This document shows, piece by piece, positions 17,201 through 28,068 of a DNA stretch of 64,000 nt. Both the position numbers and the translations under genes were made by a program. Below the pieces are notes generated by a model. That model saw only the letters and a list, made by a program, of their open reading frames with translations, made no database searches and had not been told where the DNA came from. The number at the start of each line of letters is the position of its first letter. Within the stretch, counting starts at the first letter, position 1. Origin of the DNA: Marinobacter antarcticus. GTDB taxonomy: Bacteria > Pseudomonadota > Gammaproteobacteria > Pseudomonadales > Oleiphilaceae. The DNA lies in assembly GCF_900142385.1 (NCBI RefSeq), contig NZ_FRAQ01000001.1, positions 1,116,001-1,180,000 of the forward strand. Direction: 5' to 3'.

Positions 17201-17336
17201 AAACCCTCCCTGAGCGGTGCACCGGACAACAGCAGTATAGGCAGCATAAAAAACGGTGCATAGAGGACAAGTATGCGACACAAAGTGCTTGTCGCCCGTG
17301 ACGCGGATCAGGAAAATCGACGGTTAAACCGAACGT

Positions 17337-17816
17337 TCAGGCGTTGGAGTCACGCAGAATACGCTGTTTCTGGCGATTCCAGTCGCGCTCTTTCTCGGTG
17401 GCGCGCTTGTCGAACAGCTTCTTGCCTTTTACCAGAGCGATTTCGCACTTCACTTTGTTCTTTTTCCAATACAGCGCCAGAGGCACGCAGGTTTGGCCGG
17501 CTTGACTCGTTTCCCCGATCAGCTTGGCCAGTTCTTTTGCGTGCAGCAGCAGCTTGCGGGTGCGGGTGGGGTCGGCAATAACGTGGGTGGAGGCTTCGGT
17601 CAGCGGCTGAAAGTGCCCGCCCAGCAGGAAGGCCTCACCGTCTTTCAGCAATACATAGGCGTCGGTTATCTGGGCTTTGCCAGCTCGCAGTGATTTCACT
17701 TCCCAGCCGAGCAGGACAAGCCCCGCCTCAAAGCGATCCTCTATGTGGTATTCGTGCTTCGCCTTCTTGTTCAGGGCGATGGTACTGCTTGGCGTACCGG
17801 GTTTCTTTTTGCTCAT
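17337..17816 (-). CDS. smpB: SsrA-binding protein SmpB
   Basis: SmpB delivers tmRNA to stalled ribosomes. The 159-residue protein has the OB-fold core ([31 protein letters not shown]) and a basic C-terminal tail ([19 protein letters not shown]) that enters the empty mRNA channel. It is on the same strand as ssrA, with WS/DGAT between them, and is divergent from the NSS transporter gene. Confidence 0.97.
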   Translation of the reverse strand: MSKKKPGTPSSTIALNKKAKHEYHIEDRFEAGLVLLGWEVKSLRAGKAQITDAYVLLKDGEAFLLGGHFQPLTEASTHVIADPTRTRKLLLHAKELAKLIGETSQAGQTCVPLALYWKKNKVKCEIALVKGKKLFDKRATEKERDWNRQKQRILRDSNA

Positions 17817-17995
17817 GAATCAGTTATCCGGGTTCGGACGAATGAACGGGCCGACCGGACACGGGTCGGCAAAAGGAGCATTGTAGCTCACGAGTGCCAG
17901 ACCGGTCACGAAATGGCCTTTAAAGGCGCGGCCGGTTCGTGTGTATAGAAGGCCTTCGGCTACACTATCGGGCCAGACTCTTTTCAGAGGCAAAA

Positions 17996-19621
17996 ATGCC
18001 TGCGCCATATCAGACACATATCGGGTCGTTTACCCGTAAATCAACCTTTTTCTGGGCCGCAGTGGGTGCAACTGTGGGTCTGGCTAACCTGTGGCAGTTT
18101 CCTTATCTGGCGAGCTTGCACGGTGGCGGTCTATTCATTCTGCTGTATCTCGGCTGTCTGCTACTGGTCACTCTGCCATTAATGGTTACCGAAGCTTCTA
18201 TTGGCCGTTATGCCCGCCATGGCATTGTGCTGGCGATGGATGGCCTGATTCGCAGTGCTAAAAGTTCAAGAGTGTGGATGGCTGCAGGTCGGCTTAGCAT
18301 ACTGGCTGCTTTTCTGGTGCTGTCGTTTACTGCAGTTTTTGGGGCCATTGCGCTGGCCTATGTGTTTTTTGGTGCGATGGGCCGGTTTTCCGGTGCGGGT
18401 CAGGTGGAGGCCACCAGCCTACTCGCCGGGCTGGTTTCTGACCCCAGGGCGTATCGCGTGTTCATGGGCTGGCATGCCTTCTTTCTGATCATGGTGCTGT
18501 GGGTGTCGGGGCAGGGTGTGGCTGGAGGCCTTGAGCGCGCGTTCAGAATTGTGGTGCCAGGCACGCTGATACTCTTGCTCGCCTTGTTCGGGCTTGCCGC
18601 TTGGCATGGCCGTATTGACGGCGCCATCAGTCAGATTCTCGAGATGCATCCGCAGGATCTAACCTGGGCCAGTCTGCGCGCCGCTTTATTCCATGCGTTC
18701 TATACTCTGGGCTTGGGTATGGGGGTATGGGCGGTTCTGGGTGCTTACACCACACCGGACACACGCCTGAAGCGATCCATTCTGGCTGTTGTGTTGATGG
18801 ATACGCTGGTCGCAATTATGGCCGGGCTGATGATTTTTTCCATGGCGACGGAAAGCGGCGTTTTTGATGGCGAGCGGGGGTTCAGCCTACTGTTTATCTC
18901 ACTTCCCATTACACTTGCAGAGATTCCGGCAAGCCAGTTCGTTATCGCGACAGTTTTTCTTGTGGTGGTGATGGTTGTGTGGGCAACTGCACTGGCTTTA
19001 CTGGAGCCGGTTGTTGGCTGGTTTCGTGAATGGACAGGTGCCCCCCGGGGGTTGTCTGTGGTTCTTTTGGGCCTGGCGGTTTGGCTCGCGGGGCTGGTCT
19101 CCCTGTTTTCGTTCAATGTGTGGGCGGAATACCGGTTTGGCGGCGCGACGGTTTTTCGCTGGCTGGAACTGACAAGCGGCGGCTTGATGATTCCCCTGGT
19201 GGCTATTCTCATCGCGCTTTTTACTGGCTGGTGTCTGACCCGCAACCTCTCAAAAACCATGCTCGGAGCAGCACCGAAGCTTTTTGGTACAATCTGGTTC
19301 TGGGTTATGCGCCTGGTGCTGCCTCTGGTTGTTGTCTACATCGGTATCCAATACACCGCAGCTTCACTGGTAAACCTCTGCGACAACGGCAGCAAGGCAT
19401 TCTGGTGTGAGCCGGCACCTGGTATGGTCTTCCGGGATGAGAGTGGAGCCTCTCCTGAGGCGGCAGATGTTGGTGAGAGCGGCGCCGTCAGTGACGGGGC
19501 AGGCGAGGGGGGAGGAGAACTGTTACCGGCAGTACAGGCGCCTGCAAGTGAGCACAGCGAACAGAAATCGGCCCCTGAAAATGCCCCTAAAGACGACGAT
19601 ATCCTTTATCATAGCGTCTGA
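17996..19621 (+). CDS. NSS-family sodium-dependent symporter with WQFP in TM1
   Basis: This is a Neurotransmitter:Sodium Symporter family membrane protein of 541 residues with about 12 membrane segments. TM1 reads GATVGLANLWQFPYL, whereas the family usually has NxWRFP; the Arg that forms the outer gate in LeuT is Gln 34 here. The region of TM10 that usually has an acidic gate partner reads VFRWLELTSGG. The last ~80 residues are an acidic, Ala/Gly/Glu/Ser-rich tail with no family match by eye. ATG 17996 follows AGAGG and is preferred to an upstream GTG-type start at 17939. The substrate (amino acid or other amine) is unknown. A terminator overlaps the stop. Confidence 0.88.
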   Translation: MPAPYQTHIGSFTRKSTFFWAAVGATVGLANLWQFPYLASLHGGGLFILLYLGCLLLVTLPLMVTEASIGRYARHGIVLAMDGLIRSAKSSRVWMAAGRLSILAAFLVLSFTAVFGAIALAYVFFGAMGRFSGAGQVEATSLLAGLVSDPRAYRVFMGWHAFFLIMVLWVSGQGVAGGLERAFRIVVPGTLILLLALFGLAAWHGRIDGAISQILEMHPQDLTWASLRAALFHAFYTLGLGMGVWAVLGAYTTPDTRLKRSILAVVLMDTLVAIMAGLMIFSMATESGVFDGERGFSLLFISLPITLAEIPASQFVIATVFLVVVMVVWATALALLEPVVGWFREWTGAPRGLSVVLLGLAVWLAGLVSLFSFNVWAEYRFGGATVFRWLELTSGGLMIPLVAILIALFTGWCLTRNLSKTMLGAAPKLFGTIWFWVMRLVLPLVVVYIGIQYTAASLVNLCDNGSKAFWCEPAPGMVFRDESGASPEAADVGESGAVSDGAGEGGGELLPAVQAPASEHSEQKSAPENAPKDDDILYHSV

Positions 19622-19662
19622 TTGCAGCCGTGTTGGTTCTTCAGGCGTCTGCAATCATTTTT
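19620..19662 (+). terminator. Intrinsic terminator after NSS transporter
   Basis: GATTGCAG (19620-19627) pairs with CTGCAATC (19649-19656), followed by ATTTTTA. The loop is long (21 nt), so it is a moderate terminator ahead of ratA. Confidence 0.6.
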
Positions 19663-19695
19663 AAAGCGTGTTTGTAAGCAGGACAACCGGTTCCG

Positions 19696-20139
19696 ATGCC
19701 CCATCAGATTGATAAAACAGCCCTGGTTATGCACTCTGCCGAGCGCATGTTTCACCTGGTTAATGACATTGCCCGTTATCCGGAGTTTCTACCCTGGTGT
19801 GCGGCCGCGGAGGTTCACCAGCAGGGCCCGGAGGAGATTATGGCTTCCCTGGAAATAGCCAAGGGCGGTGTGCGGCACACGCTTACTACCCGCAACCAGC
19901 TGCTGATGCCGGAAGCCATTGAAATGAGTCTCGTAGATGGGCCGTTCCGCAATCTCACGGGCCGCTGGCACTTCAAAGCCCTGGATGAGAATGCCTGTAA
20001 AGTGATCCTGACGTTGGAGTTTGAGTTCTCAGGCACGCTGTCGCGTATGACCTTCGGGCCAGTGTTCAACCAGGCTGCTACCACCATGGTAGATGCTTTC
20101 TGTCGTCGCGCGGATGATATCTATAAGGGAGGCGCCTGA
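19696..20139 (+). CDS. ratA: RatA/COQ10-type START-domain protein
   Basis: This 147-residue single-domain protein of the polyketide cyclase/START fold begins HQIDKTALVMHSAERMFHLV and has DIARYPEFLPWC, typical of RatA/YfjG and mitochondrial COQ10. The family is linked to ubiquinone binding or delivery; E. coli RatA was also described as blocking ribosome subunit association. It overlaps rnfH by one base (TGATG), a coupled pair conserved near smpB in many Gammaproteobacteria. Confidence 0.93.
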   Translation: MPHQIDKTALVMHSAERMFHLVNDIARYPEFLPWCAAAEVHQQGPEEIMASLEIAKGGVRHTLTTRNQLLMPEAIEMSLVDGPFRNLTGRWHFKALDENACKVILTLEFEFSGTLSRMTFGPVFNQAATTMVDAFCRRADDIYKGGA

Positions 20140-20432
20140 TGCCGCAGGTTGAAGTGGCCTACGCCCGGCCGGACAAACAGGAGATCGTTTCTGTTCAGGT
20201 GCCTGAAGGCGCAACCGCCGTTCAGGCGGTCAAGTTGTCAGGCATCACCGCAATTTTCCCGGAGATCGATGCAGATTCGATCGATATGGGGATATTTGGC
20301 AAGGTTATTAAAAATCCCGCTGAGCATGAGCTGCGCGAAGGGGATCGGGTAGAGTTGTATCGCCCACTCCAGATTGACCCGAAACAGGCGCGCCTGAACC
20401 GGGCCAAAAAGAAGTCCGGGCCGGATCAGTAG
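20139..20432 (+). CDS. rnfH: RnfH-family ubiquitin-like protein (RatB)
   Basis: This 97-residue beta-grasp protein (VEVAYARPDKQEIVSVQVPEG..., RVELYRPLQIDPKQARLNRA) matches the RnfH/UPF0125 family, whose biochemical role is not settled. It is coupled to ratA by overlapping stop and start codons. Its 3' end overlaps the 3' end of bamE on the other strand by 7 bp. Confidence 0.92.
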   Translation: MPQVEVAYARPDKQEIVSVQVPEGATAVQAVKLSGITAIFPEIDADSIDMGIFGKVIKNPAEHELREGDRVELYRPLQIDPKQARLNRAKKKSGPDQ

Positions 20433-20752
20433 GCCGGCGTTTCTTCCAGAAGCTGAGCTTCGTAATGTGAGTAACGGTCGCCGTCGTAATACACGATGAT
20501 GCGTTGTTCTTCGATATCGCCGCCGCGGCGCTGGAACGTGTACACATAATATTCGCGCGAACGGTCAACCGGGTTCAGCATCAAAGGGCTGCCCAGTAGC
20601 GCCTGAACCTGGCTGCGCGGCATTCCTTCGTTGAGTTTGGTCAGCTCTTCATCGGTAACAATGTTGCCTTGCTGGACGTTGATTTTGTAAACGCCCGGGA
20701 AAGCACAACCGGACAGAACCAGAGTGAGAATGAGAGCTGTAAGCTTTTGCAT
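20426..20752 (-). CDS. bamE: Outer-membrane assembly lipoprotein BamE
   Basis: BamE is a small lipoprotein of the BAM complex that inserts beta-barrel proteins into the outer membrane. The 108-residue precursor has a signal peptide ending in the lipobox LVLSGC, giving a lipidated Cys. It then has the SmpA/OmlA core with KLNEGMPRSQVQALLGSP and REYYVYTF. It is divergent from fur and converges with rnfH. Confidence 0.95.
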   Translation of the reverse strand: MQKLTALILTLVLSGCAFPGVYKINVQQGNIVTDEELTKLNEGMPRSQVQALLGSPLMLNPVDRSREYYVYTFQRRGGDIEEQRIIVYYDGDRYSHYEAQLLEETPAY

Positions 20753-20874
20753 CGCCGGAGGAAATCCTCTATCTTGAAATCGCCTGCCAAGGGCAGGTGT
20801 GGCACGGGTTAACCGTTAAATGGCGGCTTCATCATACCGGAAGCCGTGAGGCACACCAAAGAGTGAATGGTAAC

Positions 20875-21285
20875 ATGGCATCTGAAAACGCCGAACTACG
20901 AAAAGTCGGTCTCAAAGTAACTCTGCCAAGAGTGAAGATCTTCAATATCCTGGAAAACGCCAAGGATCACCATCTCAGTGCTGAGGATGTGTACAAGCGA
21001 CTCCTGGATCAGGGTGATGACGTGGGGCTGGCCACCGTATACCGGGTGTTAACCCAGTTTGAAACGGCGGGTCTGGTGTTGCGTCACAACTTTGAAGGCG
21101 GCCACGCGGTATTCGAGATGGCGAGCGAAGATCACCACGACCACATGGTCTGCACCCAGACAGGGCAGGTGATTGAGTTTGTTGACGACGTGATTGAGGA
21201 GCGTCAGCAGAAAATAGCGAAAGAGCACGGCTACGAAATTGTCGAGCACAGCCTGATTCTCTACGTTAAGCCCATTAAGTCGTAA
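20875..21285 (+). CDS. fur: Ferric uptake regulator Fur
   Basis: This is an Fe2+-responsive repressor of iron-uptake genes. The 136-residue protein from ATG 20875 fits the family length. It has the winged-helix region LKVTLPRVKIFNILE..., the recognition helix around VGLATVYRVLTQFE, and the metal-binding HHDHMVC cluster. Only one Cys is present in that cluster rather than CxxC, as in Pseudomonas-type Fur. It shares a 122-bp upstream region with bamE, an arrangement common in the class. Confidence 0.96.
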   Translation: MASENAELRKVGLKVTLPRVKIFNILENAKDHHLSAEDVYKRLLDQGDDVGLATVYRVLTQFETAGLVLRHNFEGGHAVFEMASEDHHDHMVCTQTGQVIEFVDDVIEERQQKIAKEHGYEIVEHSLILYVKPIKS

Positions 21286-21308
21286 ATTCGCAGTGTTAAT
21301 GGCCGAAT

Positions 21309-21338
21309 AAAAAGGGGGCAGGCTGTGAAGCCTGCCCC
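21309..21338 (-). terminator. Intrinsic terminator of recN
   Basis: GGGGCAGGCT and AGCCTGCCCC form a 10-bp stem with a 4-nt loop. On the minus strand it is followed by CTTTTTATT, so it serves recN. On the plus strand it may still end fur transcripts weakly. Confidence 0.85.
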
Positions 21339-21383
21339 AACAGCTCTCAGGGTAGAGAGGGGGAAGTGGTAATCGCCATTACG

Positions 21384-23063
21384 TCAGTGATGGGTTGCCT
21401 GTCCTTTGGAAAACATTTCTGTCGCGTGGGCGATGGTGTGGTCGGTCATATCCACCCCGCCGAGCATTCTTGCAACTTCACTGATCCGCCCCTGGTCGTC
21501 CAGAGATTCGATTTTTGAGAAAGTCGCGTCCTGCTGGGTGAACTTGCTGACAAACAGGTGTTGATGACACTGAGCCGCAACCTGTGGCAGGTGGGTCACG
21601 CAGATAACCTGGCCATTGTCGCCCAGCGAGCGCAGCAACTTGCCAACCACCTCAGCCGTGCCGCCCCCAATACCCACATCGACTTCGTCAAAGATAAGGG
21701 TTGGGGTTGTCGATGTCTGTGCAACCACCACCTGAATCGCCAGACTGATTCGTGACAGTTCGCCACCGGAAGCGACCTTGGCTAGTGGTCTTGCAGGCTG
21801 CCCGGGGTTGGCACTGACCAGAAATTCTATTTCTTCCAGGCCGTGGGGCGCTGGCTCATCCTGGCCGTTGCGGTTCAGTTGCGTAACAAACTGCACGGCC
21901 GGCATGCTCAGTTGAGCGAGTTCGCCCGCAATGCGCTGATCCAGTGCCACGGCTGCTTTGGCCCGGGCTTCTGAAAGCTTGTCCGCCAGCTCGTCGAAGC
22001 CTTTGCGCTGGATTTCAAGCTCCGCTTCGAGTTTCTCCAGGCTGCCCTCTCCGCCATCAAGTTCTGCCAATTCCGCGCTTAGCCGTTGATGAAATTCGGG
22101 CAGCTCCTCCGGATTGATGCGATGTTTGCGCGCCATCTGGTATATAGCGCTGAGCCTGTCTTCAACTTCGGTCAGTCGTGCTGGGTCTGCCTCGTAGTCA
22201 TCCACAAAATGGCGAAGATTATCGCCAGCTTCGCTGATCTGAATCTGGGCTTCGTTCAGCATCTGTATGGTGTCGGCCAGCGCGGGGATCGCAACCGGAA
22301 GTTGCTCCAGTTGCTGCAATGCCTGCCGCACCAGGCCCGCTGCACTGGTTTCATCTTCGGTACACAGCAGAGCTGCCTGATGGCTGCTGTGCAGAATCGC
22401 ATCGGCCTGGCTCAGTTGCGCCTGATCCTGCTCCAGTTGCTCCTGTTCGCCGCTTTCCAGGGCCAGGCGATCAAGCTCTTCAACCTGGTAGCGCAGTAGT
22501 TGTAGCCTGGCTTCAGACTCTTCTGCATTCTGCTGGCGCTCGGCCAGCTTCGCGCGAATCTGGTTCCAGGCTTTCCATGCCTCGCAGGTCAGGCCGGCGA
22601 GGTCTTCTGCGCCCGCGAATTCATCGATCAGTTTGCGGTGTGTTTCTTTGCGCAGGAGTGACTGATGCTGGTGCTGGCTGTGAATATCCATCAGCAGCCC
22701 ACCCAGATCTTTCAGGTGGGCAAGGGGGCAGGGCTGGCCGTTAATGTAGGCCCGTGAGCGCCCGTCTTTGCTGATTACCCGGCGCAGGATGCAGTCGCTG
22801 TCGTCATCCAGTTCGTGGCTTTCCAGCCATTGCAGGGCCTCGGGGATGCCCGAGACATCAAATGTGGCGGTGATATCTGCGCGCTTCGCGCCAAAACGTA
22901 CAGCTCCTGCGTCAGCGCGACCGCCCATCGCAAGCCCGAGGGCATCCAACACAATGGATTTGCCCGCACCTGTCTCGCCAGTGAGGGCTGTCATGCCTTT
23001 GCTGAATTGCAGTTCTACCCTTTCGGCAATCGCGTAATTGGAAACTGTGAGCTGTGTGAGCAT
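21384..23063 (-). CDS. recN: DNA repair protein RecN
   Basis: RecN is an SMC-like ATPase of double-strand break repair. The 559-residue protein has Walker A GETGAGKS near residue 35 and a central coiled coil (about 150-370, Gln/Glu/Leu-rich). The C-terminal ATP-binding half contains VASGGELSRISLAIQ (signature) and LIFDEVDVGIGG (Walker B). The two LexA boxes immediately upstream indicate SOS control, as for E. coli recN. Confidence 0.97.
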   Translation of the reverse strand: MLTQLTVSNYAIAERVELQFSKGMTALTGETGAGKSIVLDALGLAMGGRADAGAVRFGAKRADITATFDVSGIPEALQWLESHELDDDSDCILRRVISKDGRSRAYINGQPCPLAHLKDLGGLLMDIHSQHQHQSLLRKETHRKLIDEFAGAEDLAGLTCEAWKAWNQIRAKLAERQQNAEESEARLQLLRYQVEELDRLALESGEQEQLEQDQAQLSQADAILHSSHQAALLCTEDETSAAGLVRQALQQLEQLPVAIPALADTIQMLNEAQIQISEAGDNLRHFVDDYEADPARLTEVEDRLSAIYQMARKHRINPEELPEFHQRLSAELAELDGGEGSLEKLEAELEIQRKGFDELADKLSEARAKAAVALDQRIAGELAQLSMPAVQFVTQLNRNGQDEPAPHGLEEIEFLVSANPGQPARPLAKVASGGELSRISLAIQVVVAQTSTTPTLIFDEVDVGIGGGTAEVVGKLLRSLGDNGQVICVTHLPQVAAQCHQHLFVSKFTQQDATFSKIESLDDQGRISEVARMLGGVDMTDHTIAHATEMFSKGQATHH

Positions 23064-23091
23064 GCAGATAACCTCCGCCTTTCAAAATATA

Positions 23092-23126
23092 CTGTTCGTG
23101 CATACAGTCACTGTGAATATATACAG
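23092..23126 (-). promoter_or_regulatory. Two LexA boxes upstream of recN
   Basis: CTGTTCGTGCATACAG (23092-23107) and CTGTGAATATATACAG (23111-23126) each fit CTGT-N8-ACAG exactly. They lie 29-63 bp before the recN start, so strong SOS repression is expected. Confidence 0.9.
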
Positions 23127-23186
23127 GTAATTTCAGGTTTGCAAACACCGCGACGGGATTTTCTTCAGGAATGCAGGCTGTGGTGG

Positions 23187-23214
23187 TTGAAACCTGAGCT
23201 CTGAACCCCATATT
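23187..23214 (+). promoter_or_regulatory. Sigma-32 heat-shock promoter of grpE-dnaK-dnaJ
   Basis: TTGAAA (23187-23192) and CCCCATATT (23206-23214) are separated by 13 bases, close to the RpoH consensus. They lie about 95 bp before the grpE start. Confidence 0.9.
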
Positions 23215-23309
23215 CGTTCGCAATAGCATTCTTTCGGCTCTGTGGGGCTGGAGCCTATGTTCAATTGGTCGCGTTTAAGCCGGCCACCGAAGATCTGGCA
23301 GGAGTAGTC

Positions 23310-23912
23310 ATGAGCAACGACGTAAAGCGCAATGAACAAGTAGATGAATTGAAAGAGGCCGCTGAGGCATCTGGTGAAGAAGTGCAGGGAGGTGAGCCGC
23401 AGGCCGAGCAAGGTGAGGTTTCCGAACTTGACGCTTTAAAATCCCAGGTTCAGGAGTTTCAGGAGCAGATGCTGCGGTCCCAGGCGGAGATGCAGAACGT
23501 GCGTCGCAGGGCCGAGATAGACGTTGAAAAGGCGCACAAGTTTGCGTTGGAAAAGTTCGTTAAAGAGTTGCTACCGGTGGCAGACAGTCTTGAGAAGGCG
23601 GTTGAGAGCACGGAAGGCCAGGGGAATGCTGGCGAGCTGGTAGCGTCTATCCGTCAGGGTGTCGAAATGACGCTGAGTCTGTTCGTTTCCAGCCTGAAAA
23701 AGTTCAACGTTGAACCTTTGAATCCCGTAGGTGAGCCATTCGATCCCCAGCAACACGAAGCCATGTCCATGGTGCCTGCGCCAGATGCTGAGCCAAACAG
23801 CGTGGTGGCGGTGGTACAGAAAGGTTACTTGTTGAATGGCCGCGTTGTGCGCCCGGCAATGGTCGTGGTGGCTAAGGCACAAGATGCACCAAAAATTGAT
23901 GAGCAGGCTTGA
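23310..23912 (+). CDS. grpE: Nucleotide exchange factor GrpE
   Basis: GrpE releases ADP from DnaK. The 200-residue protein starts at the ATG after AGGAG (23310), not at an in-frame codon 15 residues upstream. It has an acidic N-terminus, a long coiled coil (about 30-85), and the C-terminal beta domain with [16 protein letters not shown] and [21 protein letters not shown]. It is the first gene of the chaperone operon behind the sigma-32 promoter. Confidence 0.97.
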   Translation: MSNDVKRNEQVDELKEAAEASGEEVQGGEPQAEQGEVSELDALKSQVQEFQEQMLRSQAEMQNVRRRAEIDVEKAHKFALEKFVKELLPVADSLEKAVESTEGQGNAGELVASIRQGVEMTLSLFVSSLKKFNVEPLNPVGEPFDPQQHEAMSMVPAPDAEPNSVVAVVQKGYLLNGRVVRPAMVVVAKAQDAPKIDEQA

Positions 23913-24015
23913 AAAACCGACTTAAGCGCCAATATAGCCTGTAAACCGCAACAGCCGGAGTAGATGTTTCCGGACAACTATTAAGTACAGCATTCAGAAG
24001 AACTGGAGTGATTCA

Positions 24016-25941
24016 ATGAGCAAGATTATCGGTATCGACCTAGGAACGACCAACTCCTGTGTTGCCATTATGGATGGCGACAAGGTTCGGGTTATTGAGA
24101 ACGCAGAGGGTGATCGCACCACCCCGTCAATCATCGCTTACACCGATGAAAATGAAATTCTGGTTGGGCAATCTGCCAAGCGTCAGGCGGTTACCAACCC
24201 CAATAACACCATATATGCCATCAAGCGTCTGATTGGGCGTCGTTTTGAAGACGACGTTGTTCAAAAAGACATCAAGATGGTGCCTTACAAAATCGCCAAG
24301 GCTGACAACGGCGACGCTTGGGTGGATGTAAAGGGCCAGAAAATGGCACCACCGCAGATTTCTGCGGAAATCCTGAAGAAAATGAAGAAGACCGCTGAAG
24401 ACTACCTTGGCGAGAAAGTGACTGAAGCGGTTATCACCGTTCCGGCTTACTTTAATGATAGCCAGCGCCAGGCTACCAAAGACGCAGGTAAAATTGCCGG
24501 TCTGGAAGTGAAGCGCATCATCAACGAGCCCACCGCTGCTGCTCTGGCTTATGGCCTGGACAAGAAAGGCGGCGACCGCACCGTGGCCGTTTATGACTTG
24601 GGCGGTGGTACCTTCGACCTGTCCATTATCGAAATTGCTGATGTAGACGGCGAGCACCAGTTTGAAGTGTTGGCCACCAACGGCGACACCTTCCTGGGCG
24701 GCGAAGACTTCGATATGAAAATCATCGAATTTCTGGCTGACCAGTTCAAAAAAGACAGCGGCATTGATCTGCGCGGCGACTCACTGGCCATGCAGCGCCT
24801 GAAAGAAGCCGGCGAAAAAGCCAAGATCGAACTGTCCAGCAGCCAGCAGACAGACGTTAACCTGCCCTACATCACTGCCGATGCCAGTGGTCCCAAGCAC
24901 ATGAACGTCAAGCTGACCCGTGCCAAGCTGGAATCCCTTGTAGAAGACCTGGTGCAGCGCACTATGGAGCCTTGCAAGGTGGCCCTGAAAGACGCCGGCA
25001 TGAGCGCCAGTGAAATCAACGAGGTTATCCTGGTTGGTGGTCAGACCCGTATGCCGCTGGTTCAGGAGAAGGTTAAAGAGTTCTTTGGCAAAGAAGCCCG
25101 TAAGGATGTGAACCCTGACGAAGCCGTTGCCATGGGCGCAGCGATTCAGGCGGCTGTACTTTCTGGTGATGTAAAAGACGTACTGTTGCTGGATGTGACT
25201 CCGTTGACCCTGGGTATTGAAACCATGGGTGGCGTCGCTACGCCGCTGATCGACAAGAACACTACGATTCCGACCAAAAAATCGCAGACCTTCTCTACAG
25301 CGGATGACAGCCAGACTGCCGTAACGATTCATGTTGTTCAGGGTGAGCGTAAGCAGGCGACACAGAACAAGTCTCTGGGTCGTTTTGATCTGGCAGACAT
25401 TCCACCCGCACCGCGGGGCGTGCCGCAGATCGAAGTTACTTTCGATATTGATGCCAACGGTATTCTGAATGTGTCTGCGAAAGACAAGGCTACCGGCAAA
25501 GAGCAGTCCATCGTGATCAAAGCGTCTTCTGGCCTGAACGACGATGAGATTGAAAAGATGGTGCAGGATGCCGAGGCGAACGCCGAAGAGGACCGCAAGT
25601 TCGAAGAGCTGGTTAAGGTTCGCAATCAGGGCGATGCCATGGTTCACGCTGTGCGCAAGACTCTGAAAGACGCTGGCGACAAGGTTAGCGACAGCGAGAA
25701 AGAATCGATCGAAGCGTCCATCAAAGATCTGGAAGAAGCACTGACCGGTTCTAACAAAGACGACATCGAAGCCAAAACCCAGAAACTGACCGAAGTTTCA
25801 GGTGAGCTGGCCCAGAAGATGTACGCAGACCAGGATGGCCAGACAGAGCAGGCCGGCGGCCAGGAAGACGCGAAGTCGCAATCTGCTGACGATGCGGTGG
25901 ATGCCGAGTTCGAAGAAGTCAAAGACGACGAAAAGAAGTAA
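24016..25941 (+). CDS. dnaK: Chaperone DnaK (Hsp70)
   Basis: This is an ATP-dependent Hsp70 of 641 residues. The N-terminal nucleotide-binding domain starts [19 protein letters not shown] and contains [13 protein letters not shown] and [13 protein letters not shown]. The linker [14 protein letters not shown] leads to the substrate-binding domain, and the C-terminus is acidic ([12 protein letters not shown]). It lies between grpE and dnaJ. An attenuator-like hairpin separates it from dnaJ. Confidence 0.99.
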   Translation: MSKIIGIDLGTTNSCVAIMDGDKVRVIENAEGDRTTPSIIAYTDENEILVGQSAKRQAVTNPNNTIYAIKRLIGRRFEDDVVQKDIKMVPYKIAKADNGDAWVDVKGQKMAPPQISAEILKKMKKTAEDYLGEKVTEAVITVPAYFNDSQRQATKDAGKIAGLEVKRIINEPTAAALAYGLDKKGGDRTVAVYDLGGGTFDLSIIEIADVDGEHQFEVLATNGDTFLGGEDFDMKIIEFLADQFKKDSGIDLRGDSLAMQRLKEAGEKAKIELSSSQQTDVNLPYITADASGPKHMNVKLTRAKLESLVEDLVQRTMEPCKVALKDAGMSASEINEVILVGGQTRMPLVQEKVKEFFGKEARKDVNPDEAVAMGAAIQAAVLSGDVKDVLLLDVTPLTLGIETMGGVATPLIDKNTTIPTKKSQTFSTADDSQTAVTIHVVQGERKQATQNKSLGRFDLADIPPAPRGVPQIEVTFDIDANGILNVSAKDKATGKEQSIVIKASSGLNDDEIEKMVQDAEANAEEDRKFEELVKVRNQGDAMVHAVRKTLKDAGDKVSDSEKESIEASIKDLEEALTGSNKDDIEAKTQKLTEVSGELAQKMYADQDGQTEQAGGQEDAKSQSADDAVDAEFEEVKDDEKK

Positions 25942-25965
25942 ATCTGACGTACATCAGGTAGTTGG

Positions 25966-25990
25966 AAAACGCGGAGCTACTCCGCGTTTT
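25966..25990 (+). terminator. Attenuator-type terminator between dnaK and dnaJ
   Basis: AAAACGCGGAG and CTCCGCGTTTT form an 11-bp stem with a 3-nt loop 24 nt after the dnaK stop. Partial termination here would give more dnaK than dnaJ transcript. Confidence 0.8.
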
Positions 25991-26018
25991 CCGCGTTTAA
26001 AAAACAGGGTTTTAAAGC

Positions 26019-27152
26019 ATGGCCAAGCGCGATTATTACGACATTCTCGGACTTTCCCGGGACGCGGATGAGAAAGAAGTCAAGCGGGCGTACCGAAAGC
26101 TCGCGATGAAGTACCATCCCGACCGCAACCCGGAAGACAAAGACGCCGAGAACAAGTTCAAAGAGGCCAGTGAAGCCTATGAAGTGTTGGCGGATCAGTC
26201 CAAGCGGGCGGCCTACGACCAGTTCGGTCATGCCGGCGTAGATGGCCAGGCCGGTGGCGGCTTCGGAGGCGGAGGCGGAGGCAATTTCTCCGATATCTTT
26301 GGTGATGTGTTTGGCGACATTTTTGGTGGTGGCGGCGGTCGCGGCCGCAACACCCGCGGCTCGGACCTGCGTTATACCCTGGAGTTGGATCTCGAAGAGG
26401 CGGTAAAGGGAAGAACCGTAGAGATCACAATTCCCGGGCATCGAGAGTGCGGCAGTTGTGACGGCAGTGGCGCTGAAAAGGGCTCTCGCCCTGAGGCCTG
26501 TAGTACCTGTAAAGGTATGGGGCAGGTGCGCATGCAGCAGGGTTTCTTTACCGTGCAACAGGCTTGCCCCACATGTCGGGGATCCGGCCAGATTATCAAA
26601 AATCCCTGTAAAGTCTGCCACGGTCAGGGCAGGGTGCAGGAAGAAAAGACGCTCTCCGTCAAAGTGCCTCCGGGCGTGGATACCGGTGATCGTATCCGGC
26701 TCTCCGGCGAAGGCGAGATGGGCATAGAGGGCGGCCCTTCGGGCGATCTGTATGTGCAGATGTCGGTGCGTGAGCACTCGATTTTCACTCGCGATGGTCG
26801 CAACCTTTATTGCGAAGTGCCGATCAGTATTATTGATGCCACCCTTGGCGGCGAGCTTGAGGTGCCAACGCTGGATGGTCGCGTGAAGCTCCGGATTCCC
26901 CCGGAAACCCAGACCGGAAAACTCTTCCGGCTGCGAAACAAAGGCGTCAGCCCGGTTCGCGGAGGTCCTTCCGGCGACCTGTTGTGTCGTGTGACGGTTG
27001 AGACTCCGGTCAATCTGACCAAACGTCAGAAAGAGCTGCTGGACGAGTTTCAGGTAACCTTGGATGGCAGTAACAACGGCACGAACCACGCACCGAAGAA
27101 AACATCCTGGTTTGAGGGTGTTAAGAGCTTCTTCGACGAAATGAAATTCTGA
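26019..27152 (+). CDS. dnaJ: Chaperone protein DnaJ (Hsp40)
   Basis: This co-chaperone stimulates DnaK ATPase and hands over substrates. In its 377 residues it has the J domain with HPD (KYHPDRN, about 1-70), a Gly/Phe-rich region (about 75-115), and four CxxCxGxG zinc repeats ([32 protein letters not shown]). A C-terminal substrate-binding domain follows. It is the third gene of the heat-shock operon. Confidence 0.98.
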   Translation: MAKRDYYDILGLSRDADEKEVKRAYRKLAMKYHPDRNPEDKDAENKFKEASEAYEVLADQSKRAAYDQFGHAGVDGQAGGGFGGGGGGNFSDIFGDVFGDIFGGGGGRGRNTRGSDLRYTLELDLEEAVKGRTVEITIPGHRECGSCDGSGAEKGSRPEACSTCKGMGQVRMQQGFFTVQQACPTCRGSGQIIKNPCKVCHGQGRVQEEKTLSVKVPPGVDTGDRIRLSGEGEMGIEGGPSGDLYVQMSVREHSIFTRDGRNLYCEVPISIIDATLGGELEVPTLDGRVKLRIPPETQTGKLFRLRNKGVSPVRGGPSGDLLCRVTVETPVNLTKRQKELLDEFQVTLDGSNNGTNHAPKKTSWFEGVKSFFDEMKF

Positions 27153-27977
<825 letters not shown>

Positions 27978-27997
27978 TGCCGGGTGGTGATTTTACA

Positions 27998-28026
27998 TGG
28001 ACAAAAAACCGCATATTTCTTACAAT
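27998..28026 (+). promoter_or_regulatory. Candidate sigma-70 promoter of carAB
   Basis: TGGACA (27998-28003) and TACAAT (28021-28026) are separated by 17 bases. A transcript from here would have a leader of about 170 nt containing two hairpins and a terminator before carA. Confidence 0.6.
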
Positions 28027-28068
28027 AAGGCGGTTTAACTGCACCAAGCGTAGGCTTTGAATAGCCCA

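Noticed and set aside
17820..18017. 65-codon minus-strand frame upstream of smpB
   Set aside because: It overlaps the start of the NSS gene, lacks a ribosome-binding site and has no protein-like pattern.
25977..27089. Long open frame (370 codons) on the minus strand opposite dnaJ
   Set aside because: Low-complexity His/Ala/Thr-rich shadow of dnaJ; no start signal or family match.
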